From: Pedobacter sp. B4-66
GTDB lineage: Bacteria > Bacteroidota > Bacteroidia > Sphingobacteriales > Sphingobacteriaceae
DNA length: 64,000 nucleotides
Direction of reading: 5' to 3'
Assembly: GCF_018492665.1 (NCBI RefSeq)
Contig: NZ_JAFVME010000003.1
Location: 62,001 to 126,000 of the forward strand
Positions 43,909-51,913 of the stretch are shown here, in pieces. A program made the position numbers and the translations under genes. The notes beneath the pieces were generated by a model. That model was given only the letters and a program-made list of their open reading frames with translations. It made no database searches and had not been told where the DNA came from. Numbering within the stretch: position 1 is the stretch's first letter; every line of letters starts with the position of its first letter.

Positions 43909-45045
43909 ATGAAATCTATAATTTTCAAGTATTTACCCATAATATTAATTCCTGCGCTTATTTATGGATGCAGCAGTAATGCCAAGGATCAGTCAGAAGT
44001 AAAGGCTAAAACAGATGAAAGCACGGTGCAACTTAGTCCTGAACAGGCAAAGCAAATCGATCTTCAAGTTCAGGAAGTGGAGGCCAGAAATATCGGCACT
44101 GCACTTAAACTTAACGGCCAAATTAATGTGCCACCACAAAATCTGATATCAGTAAGTGTCCCCTTGGGAGGATATCTAAAATCAACAAATATGCTTGCCG
44201 GCACACAAGTAGGCAAAGGTCAGGTTTTAGCCGTAATTGAGGATCCACAGTATATTCAACTGCAACAGGATTACCTGAGTGCAAAAAGCAAACTGAGCTA
44301 TGCGGTTAAGGAATATCAAAGACAAAAAGAACTAAATACAGCTAAAGCTGGAAGCGATAAGGTATTGCAGCAAGCTGAGAATGATTTTAAGAATTTGAGT
44401 ATCGAAAGTAAAGGCTTGGCCGAAAGATTAAGACTTATAGGATTAAACCCCGGTAAACTAACGGAAGACAATATCAGTCGCACCATTAACATTTATTCGC
44501 CTATTAATGGTTATGTAAGTAAGGTTAATGTGAACATTGGCAAATATGTAACGCCTTCTGATATCATTTTTGAACTGGTTAATCCTGCAGATATCCATTT
44601 AAATCTCACTGTGTTTGAAAAAGACCTTAACAAGATAAAGATAGGACAGCAGGTTATGGCCTATAGTAATTCACTCCCTAATCAGAAGTATATTACTAAA
44701 ATTGTGCTGGTAAGTCATTCATTAAATAACGATAGGAGTACAGAGGTTCATTGTAATTTTGAGCAATACGATAAGAGTCTGGTTCCTGGTATGTATATGA
44801 ATGCAGAAGTACAGGTAGAAACATATAACATCGATGCCTTACCAAATGATGCATTTGTTAATTATGAAAACAAGGATTATGTATTTGTAAGCAATGGTAA
44901 CAACTCATTTAAAATAACGGAAGTAATTAAGGGTAAAACTGAGGAAGGTTTTACAGCAATAAATTCTGATTTAAAAGGAAACAAAATTGTAGTTAAGGGA
45001 GCATACTCATTGTTAATGAAGTTGAAAAATACGATAGAGGAATAA
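43909..45045 (+). CDS. CusB/CzcB-type periplasmic adaptor lipoprotein
   Basis: This 378-aa protein has a lipobox near residue 21 (IYGCSS), the barrel-sandwich hybrid split as VPLGGYLKSTNMLAGTQVGKGQVLAVIEDPQYI and INIYSPINGYVSKVNVNIGKYV, a helical hairpin between them, and a beta-barrel plus membrane-proximal domain to the end. It links the RND pump to the outer-membrane channel, which here is fused to the pump. It starts 2 bases after the pump gene and closes the operon, followed by the 45058 hairpin. Confidence 0.93.
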   Translation: MKSIIFKYLPIILIPALIYGCSSNAKDQSEVKAKTDESTVQLSPEQAKQIDLQVQEVEARNIGTALKLNGQINVPPQNLISVSVPLGGYLKSTNMLAGTQVGKGQVLAVIEDPQYIQLQQDYLSAKSKLSYAVKEYQRQKELNTAKAGSDKVLQQAENDFKNLSIESKGLAERLRLIGLNPGKLTEDNISRTINIYSPINGYVSKVNVNIGKYVTPSDIIFELVNPADIHLNLTVFEKDLNKIKIGQQVMAYSNSLPNQKYITKIVLVSHSLNNDRSTEVHCNFEQYDKSLVPGMYMNAEVQVETYNIDALPNDAFVNYENKDYVFVSNGNNSFKITEVIKGKTEEGFTAINSDLKGNKIVVKGAYSLLMKLKNTIEE

Positions 45046-45057
45046 TTGTTTTATTCA

Positions 45058-45093
45058 AGTAATAATTTTCTCTATAGCGGGAAAATTATTACT
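45058..45093 (+). terminator. Perfect 13-bp hairpin after the efflux operon
   Basis: AGTAATAATTTTC (45058-45070) and GAAAATTATTACT (45081-45093) are exact complements around a 10-base loop, followed by TTTAG. It starts 13 bases after the adaptor stop. TACTTTAG (45090-45097) overlaps its end and may be the -7 box of the next gene. Confidence 0.7.
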
Positions 45094-45126
45094 TTAGCAC
45101 CTAACCGAAATTATATAAAACCTAAC

Positions 45127-45612
45127 ATGAAGTCCAATTTTTTGAGAACCAGTATTTTTGCTCTTCTTGCTACATCCTTCTTATATTCATGCATTAAAGA
45201 CCCAGTTGACCCGCCGATAATCATCGATCCGGTTGATTCTGTACATCTAACAAAATGGAGAGAGGTAGAAAGCAAAGCTGGCTCATCTAATTGGAAAACC
45301 CTCACTAAAGGTGATACACTCAATTTGTTCTCAACCGATCCTGAAAACAGGAGACCAAGAAGAGGTTTTTATAGATATCTCTCAACCAATCCAAAAATCA
45401 CAGCTGATACAGTAGGACTCTTTATACAAAGCGATACTTTACTTGTTTTTATAGATAGGAAATCCAGTGCATCCGATCCAGATACTACTGCGAAAGTAGG
45501 GTGTAAAATTATAGGAGATACTTCACTAATTGTTCATGACAGGTCAGTAACTCCCTCAATTCAAATAAAGTATAAAAAGCTTAAGCTAACTGAAAAGGAT
45601 AAAATAAACTAG
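45127..45612 (+). CDS. Small lipoprotein of unknown function
   Basis: The start at 45127 (MKSNFLRTSIFALLATSFLYSC) gives a 161-aa lipoprotein with lipobox FLYSC. The mature part is polar and beta-rich (WREVESKAGSSNWKTLTKGD, then GFYRYLSTNP, TLLVFIDRKSS). A longer upstream frame would run through the hairpin and is rejected. No family recognised. TACTTTAG 30 bases upstream is a possible -7 box, so it is likely transcribed separately from the efflux operon. Confidence 0.65.
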   Translation: MKSNFLRTSIFALLATSFLYSCIKDPVDPPIIIDPVDSVHLTKWREVESKAGSSNWKTLTKGDTLNLFSTDPENRRPRRGFYRYLSTNPKITADTVGLFIQSDTLLVFIDRKSSASDPDTTAKVGCKIIGDTSLIVHDRSVTPSIQIKYKKLKLTEKDKIN

Positions 45613-45628
45613 TAACACAGAGCTCTTT

Positions 45629-46312
45629 TTAATTTATATTCTTCAGTAATTCCTTAAAGTTCGGTCTGTCAAATACAAATTCAAGCTCTTTATGAGTTGG
45701 AGAGTAGTTTACCACAATAGGGAATTTTTTTACTTTGCTTACATCGACCATCAATATATAGCGGAAAAGTTCCTCTTGCGATCTGTAAAAAAGGTTTTCA
45801 AATACTGCAATACCACGTTCTAGATCGATGATATGAATAGTAAATGAGTTTCTGCGACCAGTGTAGTCTTGTATGGTAAAGATTTTATAGGAATTTTTAG
45901 TTGTTCTACTTACAGCATCTAAAAGATAAATTCCCCTTTCCATGTTTTGTTGTACCATGGTGCTATCATTAATTGATACCCTTGTTTCACTCGATTCTGA
46001 GGGAGAATACACATAATACTCGCCTTTGTATATTTCCAGGGGACACCAATTTCGGGGTATTCCTGTTAGGTTCACGTCATTAAAAGCTTTAGTCTTATAG
46101 ATACTTAGTCTTTGGATACTTTGGTTATAGTCTTTATCCTTAATAGAATAGCTGAGATCTGCTATTCTATTATAATACTCAGAGTCTGGTGAAGGATCAA
46201 TGTATATCGAATGGCCCTTTATGTTCTTAGGCTTTAAAAATACGGTGTCTTTCTTCTGAGCAAAAGCAGATAAGGAGAAGATAGATAGCCATAGAAATAA
46301 TGCAGATTTCAT
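45629..46312 (-). CDS. Secreted protein of unknown function
   Basis: This 227-aa protein has a signal peptide (1-18, ending AFAQ). Mature sequence includes FLKPKNIKGHSIYIDPSPDS, a cysteine at NWCPLEIYKGEYYVYSPSES, and IVVNYSPTHKELEFVFDRPN at the C-terminus. No catalytic motif or family is recognised. It is convergent with the lipoprotein at 45127 and follows the alpha/beta-hydrolase gene by 45 bases on the same strand. Confidence 0.65.
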   Translation of the reverse strand: MKSALFLWLSIFSLSAFAQKKDTVFLKPKNIKGHSIYIDPSPDSEYYNRIADLSYSIKDKDYNQSIQRLSIYKTKAFNDVNLTGIPRNWCPLEIYKGEYYVYSPSESSETRVSINDSTMVQQNMERGIYLLDAVSRTTKNSYKIFTIQDYTGRRNSFTIHIIDLERGIAVFENLFYRSQEELFRYILMVDVSKVKKFPIVVNYSPTHKELEFVFDRPNFKELLKNIN

Positions 46313-46357
46313 AATTAAATATAAATATAAAATCTGCTATTACTGCTAATTTCAGTG

Positions 46358-47296
46358 CTAAAATCCAGGGGGTGTTCCTTTGAGATCCGAATCCAGAAAC
46401 TCATCAATCATCGGTATCAACACATTAGTTTGCTGCATCATGCCAATATGGGTTGCACCTGGTATAATGGCTAGTCGAGATTTAGGCAGCCCATGAAGAT
46501 CCCCCATTTTGCCACCACCTTTGGCACGAAACAATTCCAATGCATGTTCGTATTGTACTCCATCGGCATCCCCAATAGCCATAAATATCGGAGCCTTTAT
46601 ATTTTTAACTTCTTTCGACCAATCATAAGGCTTTAAATCCATACTCATAACCCTTTTCACAAACTCTGAAAAATGAGCAGGATCATTTCCTAGGCTATCG
46701 TATTGTTTTTCAATGGGTGAACCTTTGAACATATCTGCATTAATAGAAGCAAAACTAGCCTCTGCATCTGGCCACCAACCATTATGTGCGTACACGCCTG
46801 ATAATATTACTAATCTACGTACTTGCTCTGGATGGCGTACGGCTACCTGAAAGGCGACTCCGCCGCCCATACTATACCCTAAGATGTCAGCACTATCTAT
46901 TTTTAGGTGTTTAAGCAATCCAGACACATCATCTGCCATACCTTCAAAACTAAAATCGCGCGATATATCCCGTGTGCGACCGTGTCCTTGCATTTCAGCA
47001 ACTATTACTTTCCGGTCTTTGGCAAACAGTGGTATGATGTGAGACCAATTTAAAGGTATCGTCATAAAGGAGCCGTGTATTAGTACAATGGGTTTACCTT
47101 GGCCGTAAACCTCATAGTACATTTTTAAGCCGTTTACATCTGCATAGCCAGTTTCGGCAGGCTTTATGCTCTGGGTGGTAGTCCTCTCTTTTGGTCCGGC
47201 CGAAACGTTTTGTTTATCTTTAGAATGCGGCTGGCACGATGCCATCAGTGCTACAGCAATTGCAATTGTGAATCTGATAATAATATGCTTTTTCAT
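46358..47296 (-). CDS. Alpha/beta-hydrolase lipoprotein
   Basis: This 312-aa protein begins with a lipoprotein signal (ALMASC). The alpha/beta hydrolase core follows: oxyanion region VLIHGSFMT, nucleophile S142 in LGYSMGGG, the acid in MAIGDADGV, and histidine in PGATHIGMM. The triad appears complete. It is surface- or periplasm-anchored; the substrate is unknown. Two ATGCGACA repeats spaced 22 bp lie 61-90 bases upstream of the start and are candidate regulator sites. Confidence 0.88.
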   Translation of the reverse strand: MKKHIIIRFTIAIAVALMASCQPHSKDKQNVSAGPKERTTTQSIKPAETGYADVNGLKMYYEVYGQGKPIVLIHGSFMTIPLNWSHIIPLFAKDRKVIVAEMQGHGRTRDISRDFSFEGMADDVSGLLKHLKIDSADILGYSMGGGVAFQVAVRHPEQVRRLVILSGVYAHNGWWPDAEASFASINADMFKGSPIEKQYDSLGNDPAHFSEFVKRVMSMDLKPYDWSKEVKNIKAPIFMAIGDADGVQYEHALELFRAKGGGKMGDLHGLPKSRLAIIPGATHIGMMQQTNVLIPMIDEFLDSDLKGTPPGF

Positions 47297-47356
47297 GGCT
47301 TACGGTTTTGTTATATTACAAATCTCGAAAATAAATACTATACCGCTGCTGTATGT

Positions 47357-47386
47357 ATGCGACAATAGTAGGGGCAAAATGCGACA
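47357..47386. promoter_or_regulatory. Paired ATGCGACA direct repeats
   Basis: ATGCGACA occurs at 47357-47364 and 47379-47386, start-to-start 22 bp (two helical turns), in the 172-base divergent region between the alpha/beta hydrolase and the 47469 gene. Same-strand spacing of about two turns fits AraC-type or response-regulator binding. No regulator gene is adjacent. Confidence 0.4.
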
Positions 47387-47468
47387 TTACTCTAAAGCAA
47401 ACTTATTACCAATAAAACCGAATTGCACTTGTCAAAAAACTGTATATTAAACCAACCAAATATTAAAT

Positions 47469-48125
47469 ATGAAAACGCTCAAAATCTTTGCATTGCTGCT
47501 GCTGGCATCTGTTGCTGCAAATGCTCAATCCTCAACAGATGTGTCTGGGGTAACTAAATCGGCATTACCCGATACATTTCAAAACGTATTGAATCTGGCA
47601 CAGATGACATTTCTAATGCCAAAAGGTGCCATGCCAATACCCATAGTTAAGAATAAGCAGATGCATTACGAGTATGCTATTACCTTTAAAGATCAGCCTT
47701 TTGAGGTCAGGTATTCAATAGCTCCCGTAGGATACACAGTTGCAGAGGCCTATACTGGCGGAAAAGGCATTACGCCACACAAAGAGGCGAAGGTTGAAGA
47801 CGAATTTGGTGCTAAAGTTACCTCAACTGTAGTTGCCATGAACGTTGCCGGTGGAAGACCTACCCAAGGTATGGGCTCTAATCCTTTCCCTCCAGAAGCT
47901 GTGAAAAAAGAGTTTGGTGCCGATTGGGGATCCACAACCATTATCCCTATAGGTAATAACTCCTTCGGTACTGAATATAAATTTTGTGTGATGGTAACAC
48001 TCTTTAAAAAGGATGTAGCTACTGCCTATGTGATGTATTTAAGCGACACAAGGGAGAACGTTGTAAAGTTAATGGGTGAATTGGTAGCAAAAACAGGGGG
48101 CTTTTATGCGTTGAAGTTTAAATAA
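47469..48125 (+). CDS. Secreted protein of unknown function
   Basis: This 218-aa protein has a signal peptide (1-20, ANAQSS). Visible segments are FLMPKGAMPIPIVKNKQMHY, FEVRYSIAPVGYTV, VAMNVAGGRPTQGMGSNPFP and a compact C-terminal half with CVMVTLFKKDVATAYVMYLS. No known family or catalytic motif is recognised. It stands alone between the divergent alpha/beta hydrolase and a convergent lipoprotein. Confidence 0.65.
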   Translation: MKTLKIFALLLLASVAANAQSSTDVSGVTKSALPDTFQNVLNLAQMTFLMPKGAMPIPIVKNKQMHYEYAITFKDQPFEVRYSIAPVGYTVAEAYTGGKGITPHKEAKVEDEFGAKVTSTVVAMNVAGGRPTQGMGSNPFPPEAVKKEFGADWGSTTIIPIGNNSFGTEYKFCVMVTLFKKDVATAYVMYLSDTRENVVKLMGELVAKTGGFYALKFK

Positions 48126-48154
48126 TAGAAGATCAAGTAAACTATGGTAGAAAA

Positions 48155-48511
48155 CTACAACCTACCGTCACTGACTACCATTTTGTATTTTATTAGACCA
48201 TTTGCATATAGGTAATAGCCATCCTTAGCCCGTTTAGTCTCAAACTCTCCAAATGGCAATTTTACATACTTATTATTAACGGAATAACCGCCAACAATAA
48301 GATTAGCATGCCATTTCTTCGTATCATTATAACTCCAAACCTCCACTTTATCAGTATTAAACTGGCAAATCGTTTCCTTATACTTTATATTGTCGAATGT
48401 AAGTTTGATTAAACGAAACTGTTTTCCAGCTAAAGAAACAGGAGAGGGGTTTATACATCCTGCAAGCATTATGGTGCAGAATGCCAATTGAAAGAGCGTT
48501 CTTCTAAGCAT
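48155..48511 (-). CDS. Small lipoprotein of unknown function
   Basis: This 118-aa protein has a lipoprotein signal (IMLAGC, about residue 19) and a short beta-rich mature domain (FRLIKLTFDNIKYKETICQF, then WHANLIVGGYSVNNKYVKL). No family is recognised. It is divergent from the membrane protein at 48689 across a region with an imperfect inverted repeat, TTCGATATCG / CGATATTCGAA (48550-48589). Confidence 0.6.
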   Translation of the reverse strand: MLRRTLFQLAFCTIMLAGCINPSPVSLAGKQFRLIKLTFDNIKYKETICQFNTDKVEVWSYNDTKKWHANLIVGGYSVNNKYVKLPFGEFETKRAKDGYYLYANGLIKYKMVVSDGRL

Positions 48512-48688
48512 AGTACCAATATACCAAATTATTAGTAAAAACTAAATTATTCGATATCGTAAACTCTGGAACAATTATCGATATTCGAAGATGAAAAGAA
48601 GTGCCTCAATCTATATGAAACAAAAGCTCCTTGCGAACGATCCTCTTACAAACGATGATATATCTATCCCATTATCATTTATGTAGTT

Positions 48689-49123
48689 TTGTCAGCTTTC
48701 TTTTTTAGTTATGCATCAAGTAAATTAGGGACTCACCAGAATGATTCTGGTATTTGGTTATATGGAATTCTTACTCAATCATTGCTTTACGTTTATTGTT
48801 ATAAAACACTAAGAAAACGCAATTCTTATTTAGTTTGGCTCTGCTTCGCTTCAATTCACTTTGGTACGTATTTATTGATTTATAATTCAATGACGCTGAA
48901 GAACCAATTAGGGCCGGGTTATACCGTACTGCGTAATACACTTCCTTTAATACTAGTAATTCTTGTTTTGAGATGGATATCTCTTAAGTGGCAAAAGAAA
49001 CAACTGATACCTGTCTTGCGATATGCTGATCTACACGATAATAGAAAGACAACTAACGTGGATCTGCTTCTATTTGCAATTTATCTATTTACTATGTTGG
49101 CACTATCAACTGTATTGAGATAA
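48689..49123 (+). CDS. Multi-TM membrane protein, 5' end unclear (possible frameshift)
   Basis: From a TTG at 48689 this gives 144 aa with about four TM helices. The open frame continues upstream only to a TGA at 48656, and the residues there (YIYPIIIYVVL) complete the first helix. In another frame, an ATG at 48615 encodes MKQKLLANDPLTNDD and meets this frame at 48659, so restoring one base would give a natural 170-aa protein with a soluble N-terminus. The true start is therefore either a non-ATG codon or 48615 across a frameshift. No family recognised. Confidence 0.55.
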   Translation: MSAFFFSYASSKLGTHQNDSGIWLYGILTQSLLYVYCYKTLRKRNSYLVWLCFASIHFGTYLLIYNSMTLKNQLGPGYTVLRNTLPLILVILVLRWISLKWQKKQLIPVLRYADLHDNRKTTNVDLLLFAIYLFTMLALSTVLR

Positions 49124-49394
49124 TCATGAGTACTCCACCAGAAGTTTAATGTAGCTTTAAGACCTGTTCGACATGTATGACGTAAATATGGCGTAAACAA
49201 GTCGTAAATAAAATTCAACCCCAACATTACATCAACATAATTTTCATTCTCGTAAATGCCATAAGAAGCGACAATACACAAAAAGTATTCTACAAGCCAG
49301 CAATTCCTTTTTTAAGATAGGATTTAGCCCAATTTTACTCGTAGAATATTACCTTAGCATAATCTTGTGTAGATAGACTCAAAAAGGAAGCAGT

Positions 49395-50141
49395 ATGTTA
49401 AAGAAGGACAAATTGGGGATTATAAGAAAGTTTTATCCCAATGCATTTACAACAATCGATACCGTTAATAGAGTAATTGATTATGTAGAGGATCAACTTA
49501 ATTTAGAGCCTACAAAGATCATGTTAGCGGATAGTATTTGCAGTGATGATGTGAATAGCATACAATATCCTATTAGATCTCATGAATTTTTGGGGCCATT
49601 TAAAATGGGAGGATTAGACGGATTTCCATTTACGGGCTTAACTGGTATGGCTGCATTTGCAAGTCATGTGCCCGACGAAGGAGCTGTGTTTATTTATTAC
49701 GGACCTCATATCGGAATCTCTAAAAAAGGAGTCTTGGGAGAGATTCATCGTTTTGGTCAGAAACAAAATACAGGATGCTGTGGGGCTGCAAGCAGTGCAT
49801 TAGGGAAGTTGCTCAACAATGCAATTGAGCCAGGTAATATTACCGAAATGGACTATCAAATGAATACTATAGAGCAAATCCTATATAATCATAGAGAGAA
49901 GATAATAAATGCTGAGTCTCAACTTCATGAAGCTACTGAAATCATTTATCAGGCAATTGATAAAAGAATTCAGGAATTGGTAGCGCTAACTCATTTCAAT
50001 TGCAGGTATATCATCATTATGGGAGCCGTTTTAATTAACAGCGACACCGATATTGGATCATTTTCTTCGGCTCGAAGGTTTGATATTCTAAATGTAAAAG
50101 AAAACACGAGAGAAGATTTACTATCTCTGTTTTCAGTGTAA
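49395..50141 (+). CDS. LCIB/C-type beta-carbonic-anhydrase-like protein
   Basis: This 248-aa protein matches the limiting-CO2-inducible LCIB/C carbonic-anhydrase domain: LADSICSDDVN (C49, D51), LGPFKMGGLDGFPFTGLTGM, FASHVPDEGAVFIYYGPHIGIS (H105), and GEIHRFGQKQNTGCCGAA (C128/C129). Cys-His-Cys residues in these positions are candidate zinc ligands. The family interconverts CO2 and bicarbonate or is an inactive relative. The ~70-residue C-terminal helical part is also family-like. It has its own apparent TACCTTAG box at 49350-49357. The 271-base gap before it holds no convincing gene. Confidence 0.8.
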   Translation: MLKKDKLGIIRKFYPNAFTTIDTVNRVIDYVEDQLNLEPTKIMLADSICSDDVNSIQYPIRSHEFLGPFKMGGLDGFPFTGLTGMAAFASHVPDEGAVFIYYGPHIGISKKGVLGEIHRFGQKQNTGCCGAASSALGKLLNNAIEPGNITEMDYQMNTIEQILYNHREKIINAESQLHEATEIIYQAIDKRIQELVALTHFNCRYIIIMGAVLINSDTDIGSFSSARRFDILNVKENTREDLLSLFSV

Positions 50142-50195
50142 TTCATAAATCCCACTCTATTCGATTATCTTGGATTACTAAAAAGTAAACGCCTC

Positions 50196-50903
50196 ATGAT
50201 CATAAAAACAATAGCTTCAGTACTGTTTGTCCTTTTTCTTTGTATGTTTTCATTAGCTGAAGCACAAGAAGTATCACAAAAGAAGCCTATAGTAATTTGC
50301 TATGATGCTGAAGGTAAGCTTGCTTCTTTAGAAAAACTAAATGCTGACCTTGCAACATTTGTTGAAACTCATATTTTGTCTGTAACAAATTATGGGAAAG
50401 ACACTACTGTTCTTAAAGTAGTGAAAAAGTCCAGAGAGATGTTCGTTCAAGACTCCTTGGCAAAAGCAAAGCGTATTGAAGTAATGAATGCAATGATAGG
50501 TAAGCCTGCCAAAGATTTTACTTTAGTCGATTTAAATAATAAGAAGATTGCGCTGTCAAATCTAAAAGGAAAGGTTGTTGTGGTTAATTTTTGGTTTACT
50601 GGATGCCCGCCCTGCATTGAAGAAATCCCTGAACTAAATAAGTTGGCAACTAGCTACAATAAATCTAAAGTCAAGTTTTTAGCAATAACTTTTGATAAAG
50701 AAGATACTGTCCGTAATTTTCAAAAGGACCATGAATTTAAATTCCAGATACTAACTGATGCTAAAAAAATAACCGAAGACTATAACATTATGCTTTATCC
50801 AACTACATTTGTAATTGATAAAACTGGTGTAATTAGATCGGCCATAAATAGCGATAAGAATATAGGAACGACTCTAAAACGAGCAATAAATACTTATCTT
50901 TAA
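50196..50903 (+). CDS. TlpA-like periplasmic thiol-disulfide oxidoreductase
   Basis: This 235-aa protein has a signal peptide (1-23, ending AEAQE), an N-terminal ~75-residue region of unknown fold, then an AhpC/TSA-thioredoxin domain from about 103 (GKPAKDFTLVDLNNKKIALS). The active site is FWFTGCPPC (C137-x-x-C140), with the cis-Pro region LYPTTFVIDKTG. Likely role: disulfide reduction in the periplasm, for example cytochrome c maturation or stress repair. TATCTTGG at 50166-50173 is a possible -7 box. Confidence 0.92.
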   Translation: MIIKTIASVLFVLFLCMFSLAEAQEVSQKKPIVICYDAEGKLASLEKLNADLATFVETHILSVTNYGKDTTVLKVVKKSREMFVQDSLAKAKRIEVMNAMIGKPAKDFTLVDLNNKKIALSNLKGKVVVVNFWFTGCPPCIEEIPELNKLATSYNKSKVKFLAITFDKEDTVRNFQKDHEFKFQILTDAKKITEDYNIMLYPTTFVIDKTGVIRSAINSDKNIGTTLKRAINTYL

Positions 50904-51058
50904 TACCCAGTAAAATTTCTAGTTTAACCAATTGCTATCTTTTTAGTGAATTAAATTGAGTATTTCATTGTTTTTTTGAGATAAAATAGCAACTTTGGGT
51001 TAGGCCTATTGGGCATTTGTATCATAGGGATGCAAATAGATTTAATGCTACTCAAATC

Positions 51059-51901
51059 ATGACTAATACATTCTTTACATTAGTAGAGTTCAATGAAAAC
51101 TATTCTGAAGAAATAAGTTCAGCCACAGATGTTTATGAGCGTAGGAAAGCAGACGGTATGAGAGACTTTTCCCTTTCAGCTTTCGAATTTGTATTTACAT
51201 CTGATAGTAAAACCAAACTCCAAAAACTAGGACAATTTCTTTCTACGAATTACAATTATGAAATTGGTGAGATAAGCGAAGAAGATGATGATTGGGAACT
51301 GAATGGCGTAGCAACAGAATTCCCAGTAGACCATGAAAATCTGGTATATTGGGTACTCAATATGTATTGCAAGGGGCATAAGTTTGACTGTAAACTGGAA
51401 GGATACGGAGCATTCGATGATCCTGCGGAACAAACATTTCCTGATATGGATGCAGGCTTATACAGTCATTATTTTGATCTGGCAATGGAAAGCTACTATA
51501 AAGGAAATCTGGGAATGGGAGTTATCCATTTTTCGACCGCAATCAGAATAAAACCTCAAGACCCTAATTCATGGTATTCAAGAGCAATACTTAAAGATGA
51601 GCTTCATACCCCAAAAGCAGCCAGACTAGACTATGATAAGGCAATTGAGCTAGCTCCCGATTTTATTGATGCAATCATAAACAGGGCTGCAAATAAAGAC
51701 GAAGCAGGAGAGCATGATAATGCCATTGCTGATTACAGCTTTGTGATTTCATTAGAACCAGATAACGGATTGGCGCATTACAACAGAGCTAACTCTAAAC
51801 TCCGCAAAGGCGACAAGGTTGGTGCTTGTTTAGATTGGACTAAAGCAAAGCAACTAGGGTATAAGTATGCAGAAGAAAGGCTTAACATAAATTGCGCTTA
51901 G
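51059..51901 (+). CDS. RraB-like domain fused to tetratricopeptide repeats
   Basis: The start at 51059 (MTNTFFTLVEFNENY) gives 280 aa. Residues about 35-125 resemble RraB, the RNase E inhibitor fold: RDFSLSAFEFVFTSD, DWELNGVATEFPVDHENL, YCKGHKFDCKLEGYGAF. From about 145 to the end are three TPR units (GNLGMGVIHFSTAIRIKPQD; AARLDYDKAIELAPDFIDAI; HDNAIADYSFVISLEPDNG). The RraB-TPR arrangement suggests a protein-interaction adaptor. The RNase E target is not visible in the window; function is inference from domains. Confidence 0.75.
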   Translation: MTNTFFTLVEFNENYSEEISSATDVYERRKADGMRDFSLSAFEFVFTSDSKTKLQKLGQFLSTNYNYEIGEISEEDDDWELNGVATEFPVDHENLVYWVLNMYCKGHKFDCKLEGYGAFDDPAEQTFPDMDAGLYSHYFDLAMESYYKGNLGMGVIHFSTAIRIKPQDPNSWYSRAILKDELHTPKAARLDYDKAIELAPDFIDAIINRAANKDEAGEHDNAIADYSFVISLEPDNGLAHYNRANSKLRKGDKVGACLDWTKAKQLGYKYAEERLNINCA

Positions 51902-51913
51902 TTTCAAAAGCAT

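Noticed and set aside
49081..49281. 66-codon minus-strand frame before the LCIB-like gene
   Set aside because: The only sizeable frame in this 271-base gap, but it overlaps the preceding gene's end and has no recognisable motif or start signal. CGTAAA-type short repeats in it look like AT-rich chance.
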